Assembly (NCBI RefSeq): GCF_020184175.1
Contig: NC_065533.1
Span: 19,428,695-19,492,694 of the forward strand
Source: Aphis gossypii
Lineage: Eukaryota; Arthropoda; Insecta; Hemiptera; Aphididae
Length of the DNA stretch: 64,000 bases
Direction: 5' to 3'
How positions within the stretch are numbered: the stretch's first letter is position 1; each line of letters begins with the position of its first letter. Below are positions 23,601 through 38,600 of this stretch, in pieces. The notes under the pieces were generated by a model, which searched no databases, was not told the DNA's origin, and worked only from the letters and a program-made list of their open reading frames with translations. The translations under genes and the position numbers were made by a program.

Positions 23601-26600
23601 AAATTAATATTGTTTTTCCTTTGTGTATGATTTGAGTATATGTAGTATTGTAGTATACTTATAATTTTGTAAAAATATCTTGAGAGTTAAAATAGCAAAT
23701 CAATTGAGACCTGAGAGCATACTCAGTATCCCCACAATATTTAAAAAAAATCTTGAGAGTATACGGCGTATATGTAGTATACCCTATGGAAACACCCCTG
23801 ATTATATTATTTTTCTTGGATCACTTTTATATAACGTGTAATTTACAACATTTATAATACCGATATTTTCTGACTTGTATTGTTTGCATATAAATATTTT
23901 ATAATTAAGTAGGTACTATTAAAACATGATTAATTACTTGTATAATTCATCTTGAATGGGTTGGAAATTCATATCAGATTCTGGAAGCCTATTTTGAAGT
24001 TCTGGCGTTGACGACATCGATTCTTTAGCTCTAAAAAAAACGAATTATAATATTGAAATGAGTTTTAAGCAGTTAAAAGTAGAATAACAACAACTGTAGA
24101 TATCATATTTCAATTTGAGTAATTCTAAAATATAGAAACAATCTTTTGTAGTGTGTGGATTTTTTCTAAACAGTATATTTATACGCGTATCCTTACAATA
24201 TTTTATGTATAATATTATATAACTTTCATAGTTGTGTTTAAAATGTATTATCAGTTAACATTTTGATATATACAGAAAAGTGTTAAAAATTTGGTTTATT
24301 ATAATAAATAATAGATTTGAAGGTTTAAATAACGTTAGAAAAAAATGAAACATTACTATAATATATATTTATATTATTACATTATTCCTTGAACGAAAAA
24401 AAAACTGATTGATTAACATAATTAACATGTAGAAATGTAGAATATATATTATATGGATTATAGGAATCAATATTATATCTATGGTCATATTATGTGCAAT
24501 TATATTCATTTCTATAACCTAACCACAAATCAGTATTTTTTTTATGAATATAACGAATTATCCTGACATAAATTATGGACGCAAATTTAAACATTTAAAA
24601 ATATTGAATATAATATATTTTAACTATACGTTTTTGAGTTTTGACTTTAGTAAATTGTATAAATACATATAATATTATAGTGTATATGAGGATTCTTACA
24701 TGAAGTAATATGGAACAATTATTCCAAGAGTGGTACATAAGTGATTCAAGAGAGCTAATAATGGAAAATAAACCAAGCAATAGAAAAAAAGAAAAGATAA
24801 TTTGTTTATATAACAAAGTAAAAAAAATAAAATAATAATAATATAATGTATAATAATCCTTTACATTTGTTATGAGTCTGACTATATTTTGTTCTTGTAT
24901 AATGGTTAAAGTGTAATTTTTTTTTTTAAGAATCTTAAAAGAGTTGTTACGTTTAATTTCTAACGGTGATAATAATATGTTGTAAATTTAGTAAAATTAG
25001 TAAATTAATATTGTATTATTATAATGTATAAATATATTATAATAATCAGCAAATTATTCTATGACAAGACATACACTTATATGTACGAGTATTCACTGAT
25101 ATTACCTACATACCTAGGCTGTGTGACAAAATACATTATAAAATTATTATATCTAATGTAGAATTGAATTTTTCCGTGTTACCACCATCTTTGTAAACAT
25201 AAAACAACATCAACAATTATATTTTGTAACAGTCGGTTCAATTAAGAACACTTTTTTCCTCTCTTATAATATATAGGTAGGTACTGTAAATATTACAATA
25301 ATTACTCCGTGACGCACGCCCATCATGCATTCATATTTCATACCATAATATGTACAAATGTAATACGCTATAAACTTTCGAAATATCGTTGAAAATTATT
25401 ACACAAATTGCATTTGCCATGTTGAATAGTTATAAATTTAATATTATTATTATTTTATTATACAGAAAATATGATTGGTAAAAATAAAAAAACCCGAGTA
25501 AAATAATAAAAACGAAAAAATGCATTCGTTGGGTCTCGTGGTATTCTTATTACAATATAATCATCCTTGGTGGCCCAATAACTTCTCTGTAATAATATTT
25601 TCCAGTAAGCTTAGGTGTATTTTATATACTTATATTATAGTCACATATAAATACCGTATGGAACATAAAAAGTGACCCCAATTTTGCAGTCAAATGGATA
25701 TTTTTACGGATATATTAAATGATCGGGTACAGCCAATTCAAATTATTTTACGACATCAACCGCAACAACGAGTACTTAAAAAAGGCAAGGCCTGCTGTGG
25801 AATTTTCAGTATAAATAATATGCTAACACAGTTTTCTGCATTGTGAGTCGAGTAGGTACATAATATATTTCACATACTACTTTGGATTTCGGAGGCCAAC
25901 AAAGCATTTAATTAATAGTTTACATAATTTATATAATATTACCATGTACATATATGGGTTTGCACAATTTAACAAATCACATATTATATAATTCCACATC
26001 GGTATTATATTTATTATTTAGGTACCTACATTAAGATGATATTAAATAGACTGAATAATTTTAACTTTTTTTTTGTAGGTATACATAAATATTAAATACA
26101 TAGGCGATAGCACATATCTGTTGCTAATTTAAACGAAACTCAACATTTATCTATTACATAAGACTATGGTCTATGACTTTTACATAACTAAAGTATTATA
26201 CTTACAGTGGGATTAATTTTACTAAATATATTAATACGAAAAATAGATTTTCTATTAAACGTTTACAAGTCTATATAAGGAAGTTAAAAAATTGTATGTT
26301 TGAACGATATTATAAGTATTTTCAAATTTTAATATTTTCCATACTCATAGTTTTCATACAAATTGAAACGCTATGACTATTTATTATAAAAAATTAACGT
26401 ACAAACACAGATAATGTTTTTAATTTTAAGTTTGAAAGGTAAATCACACTATTATTAAAACTAACAACACATGGTTAGTTCTGTTGGGCGCTACAAGTTT
26501 GTTATGTTATTTGTGAGTCAGGCAAAAAACAAATACTACGCGCTGACATAGTGACATCCTCTTAATATAATGTATTATTTTAGTTCTGAATAAACTTCAT

Positions 26601-29600
26601 TAAAATTTATATTGTGAAGACTAATCTTTTTTATAGCAATTAACGTAATATTCAAATCTTAATAATGACTTAAAAGCTACAAAATAATAATATAAACATC
26701 AAATAAACAGAACAATATTATATCTTTCGGGATAAATAATAAATGTATAGGTACCTACTTAAATCTTTAGTATGAAGATGAACTGAATTGAATGATTTAT
26801 TTACAAAGAAGGTATCTAACTTTATGTGTTTATGAACATTTTAGGAATATTTTCATTCTTTAATTATTTATACAATATAAGTTATTTTAATAGTTGTATA
26901 TACTTAAACAAGATATAAATTTTAAAATACAGTATACTACGACCGAAATGTCATAGTAATTATGTGTAATCATCATACATAAAATAAAACAATTCTTTCA
27001 TTTAATTTTTAATAATTTACACTGAATTCTATCAAATAGAGTCAGTAATTTATGAGAATTTTGGTAGTTATGAATATTAAAATTTGTAATGAAATCAGAA
27101 CGATATTATGACTATTATTACTTGAAAAAAAAAATTAATTAAAGATTAAGTTTTAAAATCTAGGTTTAAATTGTAATGAAAACAAAATATTTATTAATTT
27201 TGCCCAATATAGGTATTGAATTATTCAATATAAAAAATTCAAAGTCAAGTACTAAGGTCTAAAATTTAATTCTGAATATGTCAACAAGTATAAAAAAAAA
27301 ATTTTTGAAGTGTTTTTTGTTTTTATAACAAATTATATGTATTTATAGTTAATAGCGCACTTATTTTGATTCATTAAATTAGTGTTACATAATAAATTAT
27401 ACATCTATTATGTACTTAGTTACATAAGCTATATACATTAATGCATATTGTAGTAAAACATATAACATCAATTTTGACAATTATTCGTTAAAATAGATTT
27501 GTTTCTATAATTAGGTATTTCAAATAGGTATTCTCGATATGAATTCGCGTTATTACAATCGATAACTATTCTGTTGTTTCATTAATTTCATAATTATCAT
27601 TATGTAGATCGAGCATTTTTACAATGTTATGAAGCTTACATGACTTCTGAAAAAATTACAAAAATATGTTATAAATGCAATGTCGACTGTTATAAAACAT
27701 TATGAATATGTTTCCATCGGTAGATTTATTTTATATCTACATGCAACAACGTAAGGTAATATACAAATCTTGACAAACTCTATTTATCGTGTAAGGAAAA
27801 AAAGTAATAATGTCGCTGTATAAAATTATTTGTATCTAGGTACTTACGTAAATGTACATGTATAGACTTAATATACAAATAAAAATGTGATTTTCTGGTT
27901 CTCTCTTTTACCTATGTCCTACTTATTTATTTTACATTTATATTTCTTAGCTCGTTTTAAAAGTTAACAATTGTCGAATGGTAATCATATTATATATTAA
28001 AACAAAAATAAAGTAATAAGTGGAATAACTATTTACTATTATAAAAAAAATAACTTGTATTAAACATCAAACATTGATTGAAGAATTAAAAATTAAATTA
28101 GGTAGAATGTATATTTCATCAACATTCGAACGTTGTATAATCAAATCATTAAATTTAAAATAAAAAAGAATATATTATTTTACACTGCATACTACAATTT
28201 ATAAAATTCATATAGGAAATAAAAAATATTAATTTATAATTTAATTTATTTTTTTATTTTATTATTATTATTGACATTATCAAAGAAATTATAACTGCAT
28301 ACACAAAAAAATGAAAAAAAAATGAGGAACACGCTATACTATCTATATTATATAATATTATAATAGCATATAAATATAGGTTTCAAGTATACTTCGTTAA
28401 TGAGTAGGTCACTGAAATAAATGTGTTAAACTTGAATTCAATGATAAATTATTGTATTATATGAAATGTTTTCGTTGTAAATATCGCATATTTTATTATT
28501 ATATTATTACTATAAGTTATAAGTTAATACCGACATGCAATAATGTAAAATGATTTGAAAAGGACGAATACCTAAGTTCATGATATAAATAGCATAAAAT
28601 AAGTCTAAATATTTTTTTTAATTCCATATTGTGCATAGAGAGAAATAAATACATTTTGGTAAAAAGTTTCAAGTTTTTTAATTTTTGAACTAAAACCAAA
28701 TAACACAATACTATGTTGCTATTGTTTGCACCACACTATAATAGAAGAAAAAAGTGGAAATAAAAATCTAATATTGTAATAAGATTATATTATTATCGAA
28801 AGTTTGCATGTTAAAACTCAAATTTACAACCAGTACCTATAGTTGATAATTAGTTATAAATTATAAGATGCATTAAAAGTTTTGATAAGTTGAGTGTCAT
28901 AGATGTAACTCAACATTTTAACTCACTATTTCTCTCTTATAAATACCTTTTTTTATTTTATTAAAATTGATTATTTACGATCTGTAAAAAGGAACACAAT
29001 AAATAATTTAGTAATAGTAAGGTATATATATATATATAAACAAAACGATATAGATAGTTTAACGACTAGAATGAAGGCTCCTTAGACCAAGAACCAAGGA
29101 CTTATTTCTATAGTGACTATATATTTTAAGTTTTAAGTAAAACTAATAAAATACTCATTCGAAATTTAATTTTAATACATTGAAATTCGCAGAAAAATAT
29201 TTGGTTTAAAAATAATATAATATAGAAATGACGTCCCATGTAAATATGATAGTCATAAATCAATATTCATCATTATAATATATGTACTAATTATTAACTC
29301 TACCAGACTTGTATCCAGGAACTTTTTATGGAGGAGGGGTTCAAAAAAATTTTTAATTTATTTATTAGTGGAGAACCGCTCTTTACATCATAATTATTAG
29401 GTACATCGGATAATTAGTTTTATAAATAATAATATACAACTTAAAATTACTAAATTATCAATGGTTTTTTTAATACTCAAAATACTCAAAATATTTTCAA
29501 TATTTTATTTATGTCATACAATTTAGGTATAAAGAAATAAACTTTAAAAACAATCTTCCACTTATTCTCAGCTAATTTAAATTTTTTTATGCATATTAAA

Positions 29601-32600
29601 CTGAGCTAATCCATTTAAAAGGATCACCATGATGGGTTTTTAATCATCGCAATGTTAAAAACGACTTTTTTGTAGGATACTATTATAATTATACAGTGTA
29701 CGAAGAATAAATGCTTTGAAGTATAGAGATCTCCTTAACACCCAAAAGTCATGTTTTCGGCAAATAGCAGGAAAAAATGTTATATTTCAACAAGATAATG
29801 CACCAATACATACTGCTCGAATCATAAAATTATAGTTTGAAATAAATTCTATACCAATATTAGATTGGCCTGCACGATATTCAGATTTAAAACTATTGAA
29901 AATATTTGGGAACTACTTGCCAAAGAAGTTTATAAAGATAGCAAACAATATTCCTCAATCCGTGGGTTGAAACAATTAATTTTAGATGCTTAGATTGCTT
30001 TCCCAAGATGTTATAAAAAAAACTTGATGATACAATTCCAAATACATTATTTGCCACTATTTGTGCTAATGGAGGTTTCACTAAATAATAATATTTAACA
30101 TTGTAAAAATACCTAGTATATTAACACAATTAAACAAATAAATAAATAAAAAAAAAACTAAATATTATTATTTTAAAATTATGTAAATTATGTATGTAAA
30201 TATTAATAACTATAATAAATGTTGTAATATCGAATGATTTGTTAATATATTTTCCTTTATAATTTTGTCGCGAAAATATCTTATTAAAATTATTTTATTA
30301 TTTATGTAGTAAAAAAAAACTTAAATAAAGTATAAAATAAAGTAGGTAAAATAATATATAAGACAATGTATTTATTTAAATACTTAATAATAATATAATT
30401 TATACATACTTTTGTGAAAAATATAGTATATTATAACTAGATAATATTCAAGTGCCTTTATCTTTTTGTCGCGCACTGTAGATAAAGTTACCACGATTTT
30501 TAAAAGTTTATAGACATTTAAATAGTTGTATTCATTACAAAATTAGTAGAGATGCCAGTCATAATCTAAGTTTTGTAATTACTACTAATATAAGAGAAAA
30601 ATATGGTAATAATTTTGAATATTTTTATACTAAATACGTTATTTTCATAGAATATCTTACTCTGTTATCGGAAACAAAAAAATAAAGCTCTTAATCGATG
30701 TTTTATGTTTTAAATTACTTTCATTCGTTAAACAAAGTAAAATAGTGTCCACTAACTTTGTACGATAATGTGTTTGTATAATAGTGTAAATAAACGCAAT
30801 ACTTAAAATAAACTTAGAATATAAACGACCGATTCTGCGAACTGATTTAAAATCGTTATAATGTGACCCGATTATAATGACTAATGAGATCGTGGGAACC
30901 TGAATAGGTTCAATGTGAAAATAATTATTAAAGTAATATGTTTTTATATTTATACATGTATGCATATATGCATAATATATGCTTGTGTGACGTGCGTATA
31001 ACTATAATACATTTATAAAAACTGAGTATAATTTTCAATTTAAAATTCAAAATAAAAATGTTTAAGAAAAATTATATTTCTTATAAAATTAATTTACTAA
31101 TTCAAGCCCATGATCTCTCATTGGAGTTTCACCTCCAATTCCATTACAAATACACCACTATACTGTATTATTGTATAATACATATTACAATATTACATAT
31201 ATACATAGGTATAGAAAAAAAATAATATTATCATTATTAATTATACATCTGATAATAATGATTTATGCAACTTTTAAGTTGTTACCGAAAAATCTATATT
31301 TTAAACTAAACGAAGTTCTCAAGTATCAATTCATGTGCGTGAAATGATTTTCGGAATCCGTCGTTCATTTTACAAATAAATACAATACGAAAAAAATTAC
31401 TCAAGGCAAATAATATTGATGCGCAGTTTTTGGTATTTTACATTTTATAGTGAATTTTTTATTAGATTTAAAAAAGCGAAAAAAAATTGGAAATTATTAT
31501 GGTATTTACGATAAAGATCAGAAATAATTTATGTAGGTAACAAAAAATGAAAAAAAAAACACTTCGCGTACTTGACGCCCGGGGCAACTATGTATAGCAA
31601 TTATTAGAAAAATAAATTCTAAAGTAATTTAGAGTTACTGTGGTATCATGTAGTAAGTATATTGTTAGAGAGAAACCAATTCTGAAGGTTATTCCACAAC
31701 AATCAGTACAAAAGAAACTCAATTAATAATCACATATATAACAAGCATAATAATATAAAATATTGTGTACACACTGTATGCGACAATAAGAAGGAAGGCT
31801 GAATTCTCAATAGAAATGTGAAAAATAAAAATTGTAAAATATTAACATAAAGTCTATTATTATTATTAAAAATGAATATATTTTAACTCATTTGATCATA
31901 TAATAAATTATAATAGTAAGTACAGTTATTTCACCATATGCCGATAATTTGGATCTATATTAGCAGTTGACTCTAATAAACTAAAAATAAATTCTAAATT
32001 ATCTTAAAAACAAGCTTTTAAAAATGATTTATTTAAAATACAACAGAAATGATTAAAATGCTACAATGAACAGTCATTTGTTTTCAATATAGTTTACAAA
32101 AATCACAAAAATGTAATAATATTAGTAGAAACGTATTTTATTTAGGAGAGGGAAGTGGGATTCGAGTGATATTTTATAATGTTGGTGCTATATTTGAAAT
32201 GTATATTATTTCGCTATGGAGTTAAATACCTCATAATAGCCGTTATGGACGGCAGCATCATATAAATGCCACAATTAATTCGTGTATTAGGTATATGAAT
32301 GATATTTTATAACTATTAACATTGTTTATAAATACTACTAATAATCGATGTATACATAGTGCATAACACAATTAATTTAAATTTTTTGTTTGAAGTAGAA
32401 AATATTGTAAATAAAATTATTTACATGTTCATCTTATTCATCTCTGCCAAATATTGGAACCACAAGTCCACAATTAATACGTATAGTCAACTAACGAAAA
32501 TATAATAAGTCTTTTTCAAAACAAGCAGTTAGTAGATTGGAGCGGTGAGTATTAAAAAAACAATAATCGATTATGTACCTACAAAAACTGCATGTTGTAG

Positions 32601-35600
32601 AAATTTAGAGAAATTAAATTAACTAAACAGTGAGACTAATAACGATAAATTATTTTGTGTCAGGATAAAATTTCACATAAGTACGGAAAAGTATTAAAAA
32701 TTATTATGATATAATATTACTACATTTCTATAAGTATTTCTTGTAGTATCAATATTATTTTATTAAGCTGTATATGACATTTAAATATTATGTAGAACTA
32801 TGTTTAGTAACTCAAGTATTTCAGAATGGTATTACTTTACTACCACTAATTATCAATAATTTCAATTATACATAAATAGGTTATAGTATTTTCAATTTGC
32901 ATTTCCCATGAGGATGCTTTGTTACGGTGTCAAGGTAAAATCGTGATGTCCATCGTATTTATGAATGTATTTATTTATTTATTTATGATCTGAACACCTT
33001 GCTTGATTGTGAGAGATGATAAATTAAATTATTTGTCACGTTTTTACACAAAGTTTTGTTGAGGGGACTGCAGACTGCAGTCATATGGATAAAAATAAAG
33101 GTGGTGTTAAAGCATGTGTTGATGAAATGATTAAAATATAGTAAACTTGTCAATCATTATTTTATATTCTACTTTCGAATAAATCTTGAGTATTTTTAAT
33201 AGATTTTATCATCTAAATCTAAACTTTAAAACGAAAACTATAACAACGTATTTTACGACGCGGCATTAAATTTATCCTCTACAATAATTACGTCTAAAAT
33301 GTTTAACACAACTAAAAATGTTCATTTTCGTGTTAGTAGATGAAAGATGCAATAATATGCCAAATAAAAAATAAAAAATAGATAATTAGTATCACAATGA
33401 GATGATTTGTAAACATTACTTGTACTGGCTGTATTCTTCTTAAAAGAGGAGAGGTGGACTAGCATACTCAAGTCACAATACCTTTTAACTAAAATTTGGG
33501 CCTCGTGTTCGGAGAAAAAACTAGGAAAATAAATTAGTTTCAACAATAAATTGTTTTGTTTTCAAATTTTTATAATTATAGTATTAATATCTAGTACTTC
33601 AGCTGTGGGGGAACGAGTAGTGGTCAACATTTTAAGCTGTATAAAAACGTAAAATACAAATAACAAAAATACAATATTTTAAAATTGTAATATTTAATTT
33701 AAATTTGTAGTCTTAATGTTCAAATAAAATAAAAATTATATTAAACAAATCTGAAATCTTCACAATTTAAAAAATAATAATCATAATTTAAATTTTACAC
33801 GGTCGGAAAACAAACTATTATAAGTTACTAAATATATTAATATTGACAGTTGTATTTAAATTTTGAATGTTATTCTTACTACGTTTTTTTAAATTTTACA
33901 TTGAATAAAAATTGTAATTTAGTTTTAAGAACAGTATTATAAAATTAAACAATTAACATAACATTTTTCTTTTTTAAAAACAACTTAGGGTGCCGCTAGT
34001 TAAAAAAAAAAGGTTGAGAAGCTTAAGTTTTATGAAATAGCCGAAATTTTAAACGTTCTCAAAAGATTATTATTATTTATTTTGTAATTATTTAAAAATA
34101 TTAAACATAGAATTAATTTGAAAAATTCTAAGTTCACATATATTATGATTATACCAGCCATTCCCTAATTATTATATAGGTAATATAATATCTAGGGATT
34201 TTGGAAAAATTAGTTCAATCATTCGGCTACCGTATTACTTAGTAATAGAATAGATAGTAATAAAAGTATATTTTAAAATATTCTTAGAAATAGAAGTAAA
34301 AATTTTAGAATGATATTAATTAAACATCTTTTAAACTTATTTTTAGATGCATCGGTTTTGCTATGATGTAGTTTTTTGTTCGCGTATTTCGTTTTAGAGC
34401 AGGAAAAATTCTAATTATTTAACTTTTAAGGGTATTAGTATACGCCGTATATACATGTTACATCATTTTTTAATAGACTATAGAAAACATAATAATATGC
34501 AAATACGAAGTGTATAATTCTTATCATTACGCTGACAGTATACCTATTATAAAACTCGTATTTTTTTTTTTATAATACACTCGCGAGTTAATACGATCTT
34601 TTACATTTCGTATTTATATTTCATACGTTATACAAGTACCTACAGTTATTAGTTAGCAACGCCTTAAAGCAAACATAATATTATAATATTAGAGATTATA
34701 AATAATTACATTTATCAACACTATATGAAGTGACTACGTGTTTACGTTATTGTCTAGGTTTTACTGGTGTCGTCTAGAAAATAATTATATAGGTACCAAT
34801 GTCTAAAAAAAAAAAAAAAAACCGTTTTTGACGCGTTGGTGCCTATGATATATTATACTGTATACTATGGTACCTATGCAGCTATACCTATTACGACTTT
34901 TATTTGTAAACTGTTATAGCCATAAATTATTATTAATGTCAAAATATAATTGTATAATTTATCTCTCTCATCCTGCGGCACATGCAAGGAAGTTCTTGTT
35001 TGTGACGATCTAACAATACAGATAATATTACTAACTCATATTATTATAAAGTATTAGGAGAAGTAAAATATACACGTGAAGAATGGGCGCGACTCGCATG
35101 ACTAAGCTAACATAATTTAACTTCCAAGAAATACAACTATTTCAAGTGTCCGAAAATAATATACAAAATAAACTCAACGAGACGGGCGTATAGTACTTAT
35201 ACGGTTTGTAGTTTCACGGACAATTTGCGACGAAGTAGGTTTTTGAAGTCATATCAATGCGATGTAATATTATTATTATCTAATATTGTCGGAACAATAA
35301 ATCTCGTAAATTAACTATGTATCTCAGTGCTTAAAAATCTCTCCATTTATAAAAAAATATAATATAAAAAAAAACCCAACAAGTAAAACAGAAATTAAAT
35401 GTCATTAGTTTTATATTGAAGCCGTGATTTTATTATTGTTAATTAATATATGAGATACCTAAATATATACTACAATTAAATCGGAAAACAAACAAACAAA
35501 CAAACATAAAAAACAAACATCTAACAAACATCTCCCCCGATGGACAAAATTGATAAAATTCTGGAATAAAGATAGGTACCTTCCAATTCCAATGTAGTTC

Positions 35601-38600
35601 ATCTGCCTGATTCTTTCTATTACAAATACTATTATTAATACAGATACAGAAATTGATATTTCTTCTCAATACCTTCATAAAATCATAACAGACAACAATC
35701 TTAGTCCTTAATTCAAACTCAGATTAAATTGCATAAGTATAATATTATATACAGTTCGGTCGCGACAACTCACGCGGTGTGACGTAAAAATACGGATTAC
35801 GACAGATTACATTTTATATCGCCATAATAACAATAACCTTAATAGCGTAAACTTATAATTATGCATATATGTATAATTAACTATACATGTATACATATAT
35901 TTATATGTATATATGTATGTGTGTTGTGTGTAGGATTGTGTACTGTATTAATAATATATACTATTGGGCTTTTTTATAATTTTTATATGTTAATTAAAAA
36001 GATACCTCAGTATATTATACTTATAGGTGGGTTTTATTAAAATAGTACTAAAACCTGTCTACAACAAAAAGTCCTACAAAACCTGTCTATAAAGGGCATT
36101 TTGATGTTCTAGTGTATGTACTGGTTTCATTGCGCTTATACTTAGTTTAAAAATTATATCGGCTTCATAAACCAAAATAGTCCTATGTTTTCGAGTACAC
36201 TTCTAAAAACGTTAATTATGTTTAAGAGGACTCAAAATTTCATTTGAACTTGAGATTTATATTGATATTATTTAATACGCATAGGTAAGTTAAGAAAGAA
36301 AAAATCAATCTTTTAGAAAATATTAAATATGCATAATATATTACCTATAGAATTAACAAATAATCAAAATTTATATTTTTAAACTAGCCATTGTATAGTT
36401 CGAATTTCTAGCTTGATATAATGTACATTAAGAGCATATAAAAATACGTAACTCTTAAAATTTCCAAGCCTTAATTTTTTAATACATAAAATTTTCAATT
36501 CTCCACGAATAATATTTTTAAAGGACAGCAAAATAGTTAAAATTGTAATTATTTGTTTAAATATTTAATTTTGTCCAAATTTTAATTTCTAATGTCCATA
36601 AAACAATTGTGCTTATATAATTTAAAGGATTTTTGATTTCTGTATAAACTACTTATGAGGAACCTTGTATTATATTTTCAAGTTTTTTAGTCTACTAAAA
36701 ATTATTTTTTCGATCTGTGTAGCCGTGTAGGAAAAAATTAAAAAATCGAATATTTTAAGTATCAATAAATACTAAATACCTTGAAAAGAGCTAAAATATT
36801 TTAAAATTATACCATGTATAGAAAATAAAATAAATATTTGCTGTTATTCATTTCTGGAACAAAATAAAAAATTGGTTTTGACTTTTGAGTAAAATTTATT
36901 TCTCTTACTTTTATTTTTTATTTCTCCCAGCCAAATTTTAAAGTAAAGTACTAGGATTTTTTTTTACTTTGACTCCTCAAAGCAACAGCTAGATTTACTT
37001 ATTAATAACAATAGACATGAAGTTGAAAATTAACTTATTTTTATTACTATAAAAACAGTTTTTAGCCAAAAATAAAAACACATCATTGTGAATTGCTAAG
37101 ATCAGAATCTAAAACCATGAATAATATTATATCCGTTTGTCACGGGTATACGCAAATCGTGGCCGAGAAACAAAAAAAAACTATGAATTAATAATCTCAA
37201 CGAGTATTATCATGCCTGTGGTATAACCCAATATCGTGTCGTATAATGTATATAATGTAATCTGAGCAAAACAAAGAGATTTGTCCGAAACGAAACAGTA
37301 TAAACATAATTTTATTATTCATAGTAATATTATGTAAATCCGTCGTCCGATATATATAGGCATAGGTAATCTTTGAATAATATAATATTATACTCGTGTA
37401 TCGGACGACATCACAAATATTAGGATATGCACCATACGGTGCCGGTAAATACCATTTAAATCGAAAATCTACGATGTTTGTTTTGAATCCTAACCATAAT
37501 TTTGAATGTCATATTAAAACCGTAGTATATGTGTGTAATATAACATACTTAAACGCCGAGCGTGCGTATTATCGCGGGCAAACGGAATGTTCTTCGTGTA
37601 GAAAACAAAAAAAGCCGGTAGATTATATTATGCTACGGGCACAGATTAATAGTGATGATAATATATACTTAAATTACAATCTCTACGTTCCACCCAGAAA
37701 CACAAACCGTGCGTATGTCGGTCATCTAGAATCTAGATTGATTACGCGATCCGTATCTATATACGGATTCTGTCTGACGACGAGATAAGATTAATCAACA
37801 TTTTAAGGTTTGTTAATCATCATTTTTTACTATATAATAATATGACACTAACATTTTGTTGATATTATTTAAAAAGCTATATATATGCAATTAAAGGCAG
37901 ATTTCCATTAAGAACATTGTACATATTATAACGATTTGCATATGAAACAACCCTTTTATCACTTTTGCTGCAACAAGAACAAAAATGTAAGCAATTAGAA
38001 ATTTAACTACTCGTATTAACATTAACTAGAATTTACGTGATGTGACAGTCATACAATAATCTTAAGGAAAAATAAAATCTATAAACATTTAAACGATCAA
38101 AAACCTATTTTATAGGATCAATTAGTTACGCGATAAATCTTTTTTTTAATATTTATTCTTGTGATGTATTTGTTAAATTAAAATAGCGACTAGATACTAA
38201 CAACAAAACATAAACTCGTATTTAATATGATTCTGTGCATCGGTAAAAATATCAAATATTCTTTTTATTTATTTTTTCGAAAAAAACTTTATTGGGATTT
38301 TATTGGATTAGATTTTTTAATAACATTTAAATAATGTCGGAAAAATACATTTTAAAATACTCGGACATTAGTGGTAATTGATAATATAATATAGAAGTTA
38401 CAACCTTTAAAAATAAGCTTTTTAAATTCTAATCCAAACCGATCTACATAGTTTTCAATGTTTTCATCTTTCAAATAAAAAATAAATTATCAAATTCTGA
38501 CTATATCATTATTAGGTATCCGAGTTTTTCCCGCTATAAATTAGTTCTTATATATTAAAAAATAATAAAGTATTGGTTATGATACTTTTAAGAGGATGAC

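Noticed and set aside
29893..30081. 62-codon minus-strand frame
   Set aside because: It lies antisense to the decayed Tc1 transposase, whose plus-strand remnants are clearly recognisable.
30657..30965. 102-codon minus-strand frame in the large Kank intron
   Set aside because: No motif, AT-driven composition, no splice context; it lies in a part of the intron where the Kank frame needs no exon.
33600..34022. Possible diverged hAT element ('agtggtcaacatttt' at the left, 'aaaaggttgagaagc' at the right)
   Set aside because: The right end resembles a known style of hAT terminus, but the ends do not pair well and no target duplication was found.
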